A stretch of DNA of 64,000 bases. Origin: a virus. How positions within the stretch are numbered: position 1 is the first letter of the stretch; every line of letters starts with the position of its first letter. The notes under the pieces were generated by a model. It was not told where the DNA came from, did not search any database, and was given only the letters and a program-made list of their open reading frames with translations. Both the position numbers and the translations under genes were made by a program. Positions 8,815 to 16,293 of this stretch are shown in pieces. The DNA is taken from IMG/VR virus record IMGVR_UViG_3300010885_031189, positions 1-64,000 of that record; one strand, written 5' to 3'.

Positions 8815-8821
8815 TTCACTA

Positions 8822-8850
8822 TTGACTATTACTCGCGATTATAGTATAAT
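8822..8850 (+). promoter_or_regulatory. Sigma-70 promoter of sliding clamp gene with palindrome on -10
   Basis: TTGACT (8822-8827), a 17-bp spacer, TATAAT (8845-8850). The -10 box lies inside a perfect palindrome CGATTATA-G-TATAATCG (8836-8852), a likely repressor or activator site. Confidence 0.85.
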
Positions 8851-8884
8851 CGTTCTTAACTTAACCAACTAAAAGGAAATAAAA

Positions 8885-9610
8885 ATGAAAAGTATCTTAC
8901 AAAACATTATCGCATATACCCATAATCTAGGATTTGTTAATCTAGTAAAAATAACAGGAACTGAAGATTCACTTATCCTATCTGCAAAAGCAGAAGATAG
9001 TAGTATACTTGTCACTGGTACGTTTAATGACCCATGTGCCGAGATAATGGGTGTTTTTGGTATGCCTAATTTATCGAAACTAAAGACGATCTTATCATTT
9101 GATGATTATGATGCAGATGCAAAGATTGAAATTATTAGGAAAGCTAGTGACAATAATCCTGAAAAAATTCACTTTGAAACAAAGGGTGGTGATTTCGTCA
9201 ATGATTATAGGCTTATGGCAACGAACTTTGTTGAAGAATTAATCAAGCCATTCCAATACAAAGGAAAAGGATGGGATGTTACATGTGAGCCTACTGCAGC
9301 TAGTATATTACGTCTAAAGAAACAAGCTCAAGCTAATAGTGAAGAAACTACTTTTAAAATTAAAGCAGAGGATAATAATCTAATGTTTTATTTTGGTGAT
9401 GCAGCAACTCATAGTGGATATTTTGTATTCGCAACTAATGTTGAGGGAACACTAACTAGGGATTGGCAATGGCCCATTAATCAAGTAATAAGTATCCTAA
9501 GTTTACCTGGTGACAAACTATTCAGGATCAATGATCAAGGTGCAGTAGAAATTGTTATTGATAGTGGACTCGCTGTCTATAGTTATTTTATCCCAGCACT
9601 AACTAAGTGA
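8885..9610 (+). CDS. 45: DNA polymerase sliding clamp (T4 gp45 type)
   Basis: A 241-residue protein preceded by AAAGGAAA. It has the repeated beta-alpha-beta pattern of processivity clamps, with the segments VFGMPNLSKLKTILSF and DFVNDYRLMATNFVEELIK typical of gp45 homologues in T4-like marine phages (T4 gp45 is 228 residues). As a trimer it would encircle DNA and tether gp43. In T4 it also activates late transcription through gp55 and gp33. The gene has its own promoter and is followed by the transglycosylase-like gene with a 4-base overlap, implying translational coupling. Confidence 0.88.
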   Translation: MKSILQNIIAYTHNLGFVNLVKITGTEDSLILSAKAEDSSILVTGTFNDPCAEIMGVFGMPNLSKLKTILSFDDYDADAKIEIIRKASDNNPEKIHFETKGGDFVNDYRLMATNFVEELIKPFQYKGKGWDVTCEPTAASILRLKKQAQANSEETTFKIKAEDNNLMFYFGDAATHSGYFVFATNVEGTLTRDWQWPINQVISILSLPGDKLFRINDQGAVEIVIDSGLAVYSYFIPALTK

Positions 9611-11079
9611 GTAACAGAGCAATGGAACGAGTGAATTTATCTGCACAACAACAATCTGATTGGGCATTGTTCTTACCCGCCATTAGCTCTTTTTACATTG
9701 CTGGCCTAGGCAAACAAATAAAGGGCGAACAATATTTTCCACAAGCCAGGATACCACAAGGTATTCCTGATCTTGAATCACTAAACTTCTTGAACAGTAC
9801 CAAAGGATTGTTTACTTATAAGTGGGGTCTGTATAGTGCAGGACATGCCAATATTGATCCCACTGATCCTGATAGTAGTGAAACTATTATCCGTGAAAGA
9901 GAAGCTGGAACTTTTATGTTAGGTGATAGTGGTGGGTTTCAGATTATGAAAGGACAATGGCCTGGTGATTGGAAAGATCCGTCATGTCCAAAAGCAATGA
10001 AGAAGCGTAAAGCTGTTCTTAAATGGATGGATACTTATATGGATTACGGCATGGTACTTGACGTACCTAGTCAAACCATTCGTAATCAACATTTGTATGA
10101 TAAACACGGTATCAAAACAATTGGTGATGCTGTTACTGCTACTCATATCAATAATGAATATTTCATTAATAACCGTAACGGCGAATGTAAATTTTTGAAT
10201 GTATTGCAGGGGCTTACTCATACACAAAGTGATGAATGGTATGCTGAAATGAAGGATTATTGTGATCCCATTAAGTATCCAGGGAAACACTTTAATGGTT
10301 GGGCGATGGGTGGTCAAAATAAAATTGACATCCATTTGTTTCTTAAACGATTAGTAAATATCATTCATGATGGATTGCTAGTACAGGGTAAGCATGATTG
10401 GATTCATTGCCTTGGTACAAGTATTCTAGAATATGCTGTTATCTTTAGTGATGTTCAACGAGCGATTCGCAAATACCACAATCCAGATGTTACTATCAGT
10501 TTTGATTGTGCTACTCCTTTCTTTGCTGTATCTAAAGGATTGATATACAATACTACTTTGATGGAACATAATAAAAAGTGGACATATACTGAAGAAAAGA
10601 CTGCTGAAAATAAGAAATATGCAACAGACCATCGTAAGTTTAAGGATGCTGTATTGACTGATGCTATTCATAAGGTATTTCATGATAGTCCAATTACTGA
10701 TAAGCTATTGATAAGTGATGTATGTTATCGTGGTGTAGGGTTCCTTGGTCAACATGGTAAAGAAACCAAAACAAGTTGGGATACATTGTCATACACTTTA
10801 ATTCAGGCACATAATGTATACAAACATATGTTGTCTGTGCAAGATGCTAATCGTAGATATGATAGTGGTATTATTCCTAAGATGTTAATAGATGGATCAT
10901 TTGACAATGTAAATTGTGCTGAATTGATAGATGAAATCTTCTCTATTAAGGACAGACAGAAAAGTTTAGACTTGGTTGATCGTCATAGTAGGTATTGGAT
11001 GCAAGTAAAAAGTGGACAAGGCTATAGCGGTAAAAAAGCAATGAACTCACTTACTATGTTTAATGCATTATTTGTATAA
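9607..11079 (+). CDS. tRNA-guanine-transglycosylase-like protein, candidate DpdA
   Basis: A 490-residue protein with the TGT active-site pattern in order: GDSGGFQ (Asp107), LDVPSQ (Asp152), NVLQG (Gln201), WAMGG (Gly235-236), HCLGT (267-271), and FDCATP (Asp300) matching the nucleophile segment FDCVxP of TGT enzymes. A late HNVYKHM resembles the HNL segment, but the usual CxCxxC zinc site is not seen. Phage TGT-like proteins of the DpdA group insert 7-deazaguanines into DNA. That role fits here because folE, queD and queE lie 5-8 kb downstream. The GTG start overlaps the clamp stop; an ATG at 9622 is an alternative. Exchange in tRNA remains possible. Confidence 0.72.
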   Translation: MSNRAMERVNLSAQQQSDWALFLPAISSFYIAGLGKQIKGEQYFPQARIPQGIPDLESLNFLNSTKGLFTYKWGLYSAGHANIDPTDPDSSETIIREREAGTFMLGDSGGFQIMKGQWPGDWKDPSCPKAMKKRKAVLKWMDTYMDYGMVLDVPSQTIRNQHLYDKHGIKTIGDAVTATHINNEYFINNRNGECKFLNVLQGLTHTQSDEWYAEMKDYCDPIKYPGKHFNGWAMGGQNKIDIHLFLKRLVNIIHDGLLVQGKHDWIHCLGTSILEYAVIFSDVQRAIRKYHNPDVTISFDCATPFFAVSKGLIYNTTLMEHNKKWTYTEEKTAENKKYATDHRKFKDAVLTDAIHKVFHDSPITDKLLISDVCYRGVGFLGQHGKETKTSWDTLSYTLIQAHNVYKHMLSVQDANRRYDSGIIPKMLIDGSFDNVNCAELIDEIFSIKDRQKSLDLVDRHSRYWMQVKSGQGYSGKKAMNSLTMFNALFV

Positions 11080-11082
11080 ATA
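11075..11082 (+). promoter_or_regulatory. Late promoter TATAAATA
   Basis: Perfect match to the T4 late promoter octamer, overlapping the stop of the transglycosylase-like gene and 22 bases before the collagen-like fibre gene. It would switch on these two fibre genes late, apart from the surrounding early genes. Confidence 0.7.
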
Positions 11083-11104
11083 TAGTTAACGATGGAAGAT
11101 TAAA

Positions 11105-11686
11105 ATGGCAACTATAATAACAACAAAGGGAGCAACCGGAGCTACTGGTGTCCCTGGACCGAGGGGTGTGGCAGGATCTGTTGGACCTGCCGGAGTTGGA
11201 CTAAAGGGTTCCACTGGTGCTGGTGCTACTGGAGCCACTGGTATTCCAGGATCACCAGGTGGTGCTACTGGTGCAACAAGTATTATTCCTGGTGCTACTG
11301 GAGCCACTGGTATTCAGGGTATTACTGGTATTACTGGGGCCACTGGACTATTAGGTGCTACTGGTGTAATGACAGAAATGATATACGTCCTGGGTAATGC
11401 AGGATCAACATTTACACCAAATTATAGTCTGGGATCTATCCAATCATTGACTGCTAATATGAATTTTACATTATCAGTCCCAAGTAACATCCCAAATGGT
11501 GGGTCATTAACATTGATAATAACACAAGATGCTACCGGCTCCAGGCTAATGACAGCAAATACTGCATATAAGTTTGCAGGTGAAGGATTCAAGACGTTAA
11601 GTACCGCTGCAAATTCAATTGACATGATAAATATTTTTCGTGCTAGTTCAGCATATTATGTTACATTAACAACCGGGTACAAATAA
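11105..11686 (+). CDS. Collagen-like tail fibre protein
   Basis: A 193-residue protein. Residues about 9-87 are nearly continuous Gly-X-Y triplets, mostly GAT, GVP, GIP and GIT, predicting a collagen-like triple helix. The remaining 100 residues form a compact Thr/Ser-rich terminal domain ([23 protein letters not shown]) with the same layout as the C-terminus of the protein at 3358-4101. Such fibres occur on phage tails and necks. It has its own late promoter and a GGAAG ribosome site, and its stop overlaps the next start (TAATG). Threonine-rich triplets, without proline hydroxylation, are usual for phage collagens. Confidence 0.75.
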   Translation: MATIITTKGATGATGVPGPRGVAGSVGPAGVGLKGSTGAGATGATGIPGSPGGATGATSIIPGATGATGIQGITGITGATGLLGATGVMTEMIYVLGNAGSTFTPNYSLGSIQSLTANMNFTLSVPSNIPNGGSLTLIITQDATGSRLMTANTAYKFAGEGFKTLSTAANSIDMINIFRASSAYYVTLTTGYK

Positions 11687-12357
11687 TGCCGATCGGTGCA
11701 ACTAGGCTAGGGTATCGTTTTCTGCCTATCCCACCAGCAGATGGAAGTGGTCCCCCGAGGCCACAATACTTTAATAGTAGTTTTGAAGCCGGATCAAATG
11801 GTTGGACCGTTATAAAAACTCGTATAATATTAAGTAGTACTACGATTTTAGGATATCCTGTTCCGGGCACTGAACCAACTCCTGTACAGACTATTACTAA
11901 GTCGAATGGTAGTGTTGCTGCATATTATTCTGCTATAGAAAAGATAGATGTAGCATCTTATGGTGGAACTAGTTGCTTAAAACTATTCAGTGACACGTTG
12001 TCCACAAGTGTTGCAGGCGCCACGGTGTATGGCCCAGCAGTATATTCAAATGTGGCAGTAATTGCTGAAGTAGGAGATTCAATAACATATGCATGGAAAG
12101 CAGTTTCCGGTGGAGATGCTTATAGATCGCTAGCTTATCTTATTGATAAGAGAAACGGCAGAATTATTACAATGTTTACTGCTGCTGGTCTTAGCGTAAA
12201 TGCTGCTACTGTTTGGCAAACACAAACCAGAATTTTTCAAGAAGGTGAGGCAGGCGAATATCACTTTGTATTTGTCAGTGGTTCACAAGATTCTACTAAT
12301 GGAAAAATACTTGGTGCTAGTCTGTTAATTGACAACGTTGCAATAATAAAAGCATAA
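11686..12357 (+). CDS. Fibre-associated beta-sandwich protein
   Basis: A 223-residue protein whose ATG shares one base with the preceding stop, so it is translationally coupled to the collagen-like fibre. It carries FNSSFEAGSNGWTV near the start and ASLLIDNVAIIKA at the end, a pairing common in jelly-roll carbohydrate-binding modules (N-terminal F...F..G..GW and C-terminal DNV). It is inferred to be a receptor- or sugar-binding tip attached to the collagen stalk. No catalytic residues were recognised. Confidence 0.6.
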   Translation: MPIGATRLGYRFLPIPPADGSGPPRPQYFNSSFEAGSNGWTVIKTRIILSSTTILGYPVPGTEPTPVQTITKSNGSVAAYYSAIEKIDVASYGGTSCLKLFSDTLSTSVAGATVYGPAVYSNVAVIAEVGDSITYAWKAVSGGDAYRSLAYLIDKRNGRIITMFTAAGLSVNAATVWQTQTRIFQEGEAGEYHFVFVSGSQDSTNGKILGASLLIDNVAIIKA

Positions 12358-12377
12358 CGAAAATCATTGGAACTAAC

Positions 12378-12452
12378 GGTCACTCTTGTATATGATCTAC
12401 CTACTCATCAAGGATGGTTCGCTTAAAAACCAATAGGATGAGGTCACTCTTG
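12378..12452 (+). repeat. 11-bp direct repeat before leaderless gene
   Basis: GGTCACTCTTG occurs at 12378-12388 and again at 12442-12452, where its last bases form the start of the -35 box. The spacing is 64 bases. It could be a pair of regulator sites or the trace of a duplicated promoter; nothing else is recognisable in this gap. Confidence 0.5.
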
Positions 12453-12478
12453 ACTTGTCATTAAATTTAGTGTATGAT
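12450..12478 (+). promoter_or_regulatory. Sigma-70 promoter giving a leaderless start
   Basis: TTGACT (12450-12455), a 17-bp spacer, TATGAT (12473-12478). The expected transcription start, about seven bases after the -10 box, is 12485, the A of the ATG of the next gene. Confidence 0.75.
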
Positions 12479-12484
12479 TGTGGC

Positions 12485-12964
12485 ATGACTACAATCTTAT
12501 CCCCAATGCAAACTAATTTTTTCATTGAATCATCTTCAAAAACTCTATTCGTCGTAGGAGTACATCCATCTTCTATAGTAAGAGAATGGGCCATTAGAAA
12601 AGATATCTCTATTATTTCTTTTGGCTATAACCATAGTTTTTGTACTCTAGGTGTCAATGACTCTGAAGGGTGGATTAAATGGGAAAATATGATATTGCCT
12701 CTTCTTCAAGAAGGATGGAAATGTTCACTAGAACTAGATGTAAAAGATGTTGAAGGTCTACATGAAAATGGTTTCTGTGAATTCAATAACTTTACTCCGA
12801 TCATTAGTGTAAAAATTCCTTATATTAGTTTACTCAACTACAATACTACTGTAAAAATTGATGAACTCGGTCAAACAAATCCTGGAATTTGGAGTCACCG
12901 ATTGCATTCACTGATGGATATTAAATCTTTCACAACTGAGCCTATCACACAAGAATTAGTATGA
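12485..12964 (+). CDS. Conserved phage protein of unknown function, probably leaderless
   Basis: A 159-residue protein. A longer reading from a TTG at 12455 would lie inside the promoter, so the ATG at 12485 is chosen; it coincides with the predicted transcription start. No membrane segment or known catalytic motif is seen. A central segment LELDVKDVEGLHENGFCEF and a later WSHRLHSLMD look like conserved core elements and, from memory, recall hypothetical proteins of marine T4-like phages. The stop overlaps the start of the next gene (ATGA). Confidence 0.65.
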   Translation: MTTILSPMQTNFFIESSSKTLFVVGVHPSSIVREWAIRKDISIISFGYNHSFCTLGVNDSEGWIKWENMILPLLQEGWKCSLELDVKDVEGLHENGFCEFNNFTPIISVKIPYISLLNYNTTVKIDELGQTNPGIWSHRLHSLMDIKSFTTEPITQELV

Positions 12965-13221
12965 TGTCAACTAGTTCTGTACAACTTACTATAAATGATT
13001 ATCAGTATTCAATTCTTAATGATTTGATTCAACAGGTTATCTTGGTAGGATTAATAGCAATAATAATAATGTTAATTATTATTGCAGTTTCAGTATGGGA
13101 AAATAATAAAAATAATGAACAATTGAAAAAAGTTATTGATGATCAATCCAATAAAATACAGGACCTAACTATCCAAATTTCAAAAATAAAACCTACTTCT
13201 GATCCATTCGGTAAAAAATAA
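12961..13221 (+). CDS. Small single-pass membrane protein with coiled coil
   Basis: An 86-residue protein (85 if the second ATG at 12964 is used). Residues about 24-46 form a strongly hydrophobic helix (VILVGLIAIIIMLIIIAVSV), followed by a Lys/Gln/Asn-rich coiled-coil-like region. The arrangement suggests a bitopic inner-membrane protein with its C-terminal helix in the cytoplasm or periplasm. It resembles in outline spanin-like or other small phage membrane proteins, but no lipobox or partner is seen. It is coupled to the upstream gene by an ATGA overlap. Confidence 0.65.
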   Translation: MMSTSSVQLTINDYQYSILNDLIQQVILVGLIAIIIMLIIIAVSVWENNKNNEQLKKVIDDQSNKIQDLTIQISKIKPTSDPFGKK

Positions 13222-13224
13222 CTA

Positions 13225-13253
13225 TTGACTATACTTGAATTTTCAAGTATAAT
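13225..13253 (+). promoter_or_regulatory. Sigma-70 promoter with perfect operator-like palindrome
   Basis: TTGACT (13225-13230), a 17-bp spacer, TATAAT (13248-13253). The whole spacer is an inverted repeat with 9-bp arms, ATACTTGAA-TT-TTCAAGTAT (13231-13250), reaching into the -10 box. A dimeric regulator bound there would block RNA polymerase. Confidence 0.88.
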
Positions 13254-13280
13254 ATACTCTCTTCAACATTCAACCAAATT

Positions 13281-13739
13281 ATGATTCAAGACCAACGAGA
13301 ACAAGCATTAGCAGATCGTAGATCAGCTATTTCATTCAAAGCAAAACGCATGGTTTGGATTACTTTCCGCAAGGAAGGTATTCATTGCTATCCAGCAGCA
13401 GCAACTGATCCCGCCCTTAAAACAGGAGACGAATATGATGTTAGCTTTCTAGGGACTCCACATCGTCACATCTTTCATTTTAAAGTGGCAATCGAAGTGT
13501 TTCATAATGATCGTGATATTGAATTCATTCAATTCAAACGGTGGCTTGAGAATCTTTATTCACAAGGAACACTAGAATTGAATCACAAAAGTTGTGAAAT
13601 GATTAGCGATTCTCTATATGAGGTTATCGCTACTCGCTACCCGAAACGGGACATCAATATCACAGTCAGCGAAGACGGTGAAAACGGTGCAACTATCAGC
13701 TACAAAACACATCAACCAATTCAACAACTAGCTATCTAA
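13281..13739 (+). CDS. T-fold-like protein (QueD/QueF resemblance)
   Basis: A 152-residue protein with no clear Shine-Dalgarno. The pattern PHRHIFHFKVAIEV, then IEFIQFKRWLENLY, KSCEMISDSLYEVI and ITVSEDGENGATI follows the layout of tunnelling-fold enzymes: a strand with an HxH pair, a helix, then a Glu-bearing helix and a final strand, as in 6-pyruvoyl-tetrahydropterin synthase/QueD. The proximity to folE, queD and queE supports a pterin or deazaguanine role. The resemblance was made by eye; the catalytic Cys is not obvious and QueF-like reductase activity is only a possibility. It may equally be a non-enzymatic T-fold relative. Confidence 0.5.
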   Translation: MIQDQREQALADRRSAISFKAKRMVWITFRKEGIHCYPAAATDPALKTGDEYDVSFLGTPHRHIFHFKVAIEVFHNDRDIEFIQFKRWLENLYSQGTLELNHKSCEMISDSLYEVIATRYPKRDINITVSEDGENGATISYKTHQPIQQLAI

Positions 13740-13762
13740 CATAGCATAATAAGGAAATAAAA

Positions 13763-14002
13763 ATGGCCCGCGATAATAAGAAGTACCTAGTTATGAAACC
13801 TGAAGTTTCACGCATTTTTGATGATCTAGTGCGATATCAAGAATTTTGCATTGAATATGGATTTGTCTATGATGAGGCCCATCTAGGCAATGAATATAGT
13901 CCATATGGTGACTATCTACGCAGTCAACAAGGCCGTCTACCCCGTGATAATTGGGGCTGGATGGTTCGTCAAGGTCGTAAGAACTTTAACCAAGAGCATT
14001 GA
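13763..14002 (+). CDS. Conserved small phage protein of unknown function
   Basis: A 79-residue basic protein with an AAGGA ribosome site eight bases before the ATG. It contains KKYLVMKPEVSRIFDDL and a Trp-rich end (NWGWMVRQGRKNF). No domain was recognised; it looks like conserved hypotheticals of T4-like marine phages. Four bases separate its stop from the glycosyltransferase start, so the two are in one operon under the 13225 promoter. Confidence 0.65.
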   Translation: MARDNKKYLVMKPEVSRIFDDLVRYQEFCIEYGFVYDEAHLGNEYSPYGDYLRSQQGRLPRDNWGWMVRQGRKNFNQEH

Positions 14003-14006
14003 TTCA

Positions 14007-15182
14007 ATGCGTACCTTGTACCACATTGGGCTTGAATCTTATAAGGCCCGTTACACTTATCAACTTCAACAGTGGTATGAGGCTGTATTCAAACGCCGTA
14101 ATATTGATTACCATATCGTTGAAGGCGAAACACTAGATGATACTAAAGCTATTGTTACTGGGCAAGTATTAGATGCTCATGGGCGTAGCTATTACTCAAT
14201 GACTCAGCTTGCACAATTAGTCAAGCTAATGAAACAGGGGAAACTTAATAATGAAGATGTTATCCTTTTTGAAGACATGTTCACTCCAGGTATTGAGAGC
14301 GTACCTTACATTCTCAATCAAGTGGACCCTGTTCATCGTCCTAGGGTTTTTGTTCGTTGTCTTGCTCAATCCATTGATCCTGATGATTTCGTTCATGTTT
14401 GGGGTATGTCAACTTGGATGGGTCACTATGAAAAAATGGTTGACTCATGGGTAGATGGTGTTCTTGCTACCAATGAAGAAATGGTAATGCATATGAAAAT
14501 TGCTGGGTGGAAAGCACCATTGTATAACATCAGTGGGCTAGCATTCGGTAAGGCTGAAGTGCAATCACGGGTTGACTCTATCAAGCCATTCAATGAACGT
14601 AAAAAGCGAGTGGTATTCTCAGCCAGATGGGATCAGGAAAAGAATCCTGATTTCTACATGGACCTTAGTGATGCATGGTTTAATCGTCATCCTGAAAGTA
14701 CAGTTGAATTTGCAGTCTGTAGTGGTTCTACACTGAAATCAAATAATGATAGTTACATGGCTAGGACTCGTTCATATCAACAGCGAGGTCTATTAACAAT
14801 CCATGAGAATCTAGAAAAGAATGATTACTATAACATTGTTAATGACAGTCGCGTTGTGTTTAATTGCGCTTTACAAGATTGGGTCTCAAACACCGTCTCT
14901 GAAGCTGACGCATTGGGATGCAATGTTCTTTATCCTGCTTATAGGTCTTTCCCTGAAACTTTTGCCAATGATTATACTCGCTTGTATGTTCCTTGGAGTA
15001 TAGAAGATGCTCTTAATAAACTAGAACCACTATTGGATTCTCCTCATCCTAAATTAGGTGCAATTAGTAGTTATAATGATGGTACTATTGATCGCATTTG
15101 TGATATACTTGAGGGCAAGGGTGAATCTATGCTTAGAATGAGTACAGATTATCGTAAACATACAGTTGAAACAAAATACTAA
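14007..15182 (+). CDS. GT-B fold glycosyltransferase
   Basis: A 391-residue protein. The frame is open 39 codons further upstream but that part overlaps the previous gene, so the ATG at 14007 is used. The C-terminal half shows the GT4/GT1-type nucleotide-sugar domain: RKKRVVFSARWDQEKNPDF (first strand and helix), a linker, then SRVVFNCALQDWVSNTVSEADALGC, where the SEADALGC Glu is the usual donor-binding acidic residue. The acceptor is unknown. It could act on DNA bases, virion proteins or host surface sugars. The deazaguanine genes downstream make DNA worth testing, but no T4 alpha- or beta-glucosyltransferase likeness is seen. Confidence 0.7.
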   Translation: MRTLYHIGLESYKARYTYQLQQWYEAVFKRRNIDYHIVEGETLDDTKAIVTGQVLDAHGRSYYSMTQLAQLVKLMKQGKLNNEDVILFEDMFTPGIESVPYILNQVDPVHRPRVFVRCLAQSIDPDDFVHVWGMSTWMGHYEKMVDSWVDGVLATNEEMVMHMKIAGWKAPLYNISGLAFGKAEVQSRVDSIKPFNERKKRVVFSARWDQEKNPDFYMDLSDAWFNRHPESTVEFAVCSGSTLKSNNDSYMARTRSYQQRGLLTIHENLEKNDYYNIVNDSRVVFNCALQDWVSNTVSEADALGCNVLYPAYRSFPETFANDYTRLYVPWSIEDALNKLEPLLDSPHPKLGAISSYNDGTIDRICDILEGKGESMLRMSTDYRKHTVETKY

Positions 15183-15194
15183 AGAAAGAATATC

Positions 15195-15401
15195 ATGGCT
15201 AGTCAAGAAAAAATCAATACAAATTACTCTTTGTCTTTCGGTAGCAGAGAAGATTCAACTAATGATACTTTAATGGATGTATCTATTAGCTTTGATAATC
15301 CCAAGGACGATTCAGTTATCATTCATCGTCTTAATACTTGGCTTAAAGCTATTGGACGAACTAACATTGAAGTAATTCCAGTATCATTGCCCAAAGGATA
15401 A
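15195..15401 (+). CDS. Small unknown protein
   Basis: A 68-residue acidic protein with AAAGAAAG upstream of the ATG. It contains the segment VSISFDNPKDDSVIIHRLNTWLKAIG, predicted strand then helix. No family was recognised. It lies between the glycosyltransferase and folE; its stop overlaps a GATAAATA element. Confidence 0.55.
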   Translation: MASQEKINTNYSLSFGSREDSTNDTLMDVSISFDNPKDDSVIIHRLNTWLKAIGRTNIEVIPVSLPKG

Positions 15402-15436
15402 ATAATATATATTGCTGCACAAAGGTGGCAATATAT
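15397..15436 (+). promoter_or_regulatory. GATAAATA element and hairpin before folE
   Basis: GATAAATA (15397-15404) matches the late-promoter core. It is followed by an inverted repeat ATATATTGC-N12-GCAATATAT (15407-15415 and 15428-15436), a 9-bp stem in the folE leader. The hairpin could protect or regulate the mRNA. It does not fit the preQ1 riboswitch consensus as I know it. Confidence 0.4.
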
Positions 15437-15469
15437 TAAAATTAAAACCATCACAAAGGAAGGTTATCC

Positions 15470-16153
15470 ATGTCATTTAATAAAACAAAAACAAATCCTG
15501 AATTGGGACTACAAGTACACGAATATCTAGTTAAAATGGGAGTTGAGACTCCCACTAATCTTAATGGATTAAGTCGCACTGATAAGATTGAAATCATTGA
15601 AACTCATATGAAGAAAATCATGGAGACTCTAGGATTAGACTTATCTGATGATAGTTTAACAGAAACTCCAAAGCGTGTTGCTAAAATGTATGTCAATGAA
15701 ATATTTTGGGGGCTTGATTATGAATCATTCCCAAAATGTACAACAGTTGATAACAAGATGAAATACAACGAAATGGTTGTAGAACGAAATGTTAATGTTC
15801 AAAGCAATTGCGAACATCATTTTGTAATCATTGATGGTCTTGCTACAGTTGGATATGTTCCCAAAGATAAAGTATTGGGACTAAGTAAAATCAATAGAAT
15901 TGTAGAGTATTTTAGTAAGCGTCCTCAAATTCAAGAACGATTGACTGAACAGATTTTCCATACATTGCAATTCATTCTAGATACAGAAGATGTTGCGGTA
16001 ATGATTGATGCTCAACATTATTGTGTAAAATCGCGTGGGGTAGAGGATACAGGTAGTTCTACTGTTACTACACGATTGGGTGGTGGATTCAAAACTGACC
16101 TGGCCGCCCGTACTGAATTTTATCAAATAGCTAGACAAGGTTGTGCAAGATGA
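15470..16153 (+). CDS. folE: GTP cyclohydrolase I
   Basis: Converts GTP to 7,8-dihydroneopterin triphosphate, the first step of folate, biopterin and 7-deazaguanine synthesis. The 227-residue protein has the zinc and catalytic signature: NCEHHFVII (Cys-Glu-His-His), KVLGLSKINRIVEYFSKRPQIQERLTEQI, and HYCVKSRGVED (second zinc Cys). Length and motif order agree with bacterial FolE. It has an AAGGAAGG ribosome site. Its stop overlaps the start of a small membrane protein gene, which in turn overlaps queD, so the three are translationally coupled. In this context it supplies QueD rather than folate synthesis alone. Confidence 0.93.
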   Translation: MSFNKTKTNPELGLQVHEYLVKMGVETPTNLNGLSRTDKIEIIETHMKKIMETLGLDLSDDSLTETPKRVAKMYVNEIFWGLDYESFPKCTTVDNKMKYNEMVVERNVNVQSNCEHHFVIIDGLATVGYVPKDKVLGLSKINRIVEYFSKRPQIQERLTEQIFHTLQFILDTEDVAVMIDAQHYCVKSRGVEDTGSSTVTTRLGGGFKTDLAARTEFYQIARQGCAR

Positions 16154-16293
16154 TTAATATCATACTTATAATAATTATTATTGCAATTATCATCGCTATT
16201 ATTAGGTTGACTCCAGTGAGTAAAAAATCTATGTATTGCACTGGTAATTGTGAACAAGGTCGTAAATGTGACTGTAAGCAGGATACATTATGA
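16150..16293 (+). CDS. 47-residue membrane protein with Cys-rich tail
   Basis: A short gene locked between folE and queD by ATGA overlaps at both ends (16150-16153 and 16290-16293). The product has an N-terminal helix made almost only of Ile, Leu and Ala (residues 2-18), then RLTPVSKKS and a tail with four cysteines (YCTGNCEQGRKCDC, Cys30, 34, 40 and 42). The spacing suggests a small zinc or Fe-S site at a membrane. I know of no function. The double overlap argues strongly that it is translated. It may hold a pathway enzyme or host protein at the membrane, which is speculation. Confidence 0.65.
   Translation: MINIILIIIIIAIIIAIIRLTPVSKKSMYCTGNCEQGRKCDCKQDTL

Noticed and set aside
11086-11307. 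Pro/Ala-rich open frame on the minus strand
   Set aside because: Antisense shadow of the collagen-like repeat; it also covers the late promoter and start of the real gene.
13890-14006. N-terminal extension of the glycosyltransferase
   Set aside because: The 39 extra codons overlap the previous gene in another frame and show no family similarity; ATG 14007 fits the spacing.
15397-15470. preQ1 riboswitch before folE
   Set aside because: A stem-loop is present but the A-rich tail and pseudoknot pattern of known preQ1 riboswitches are not seen.
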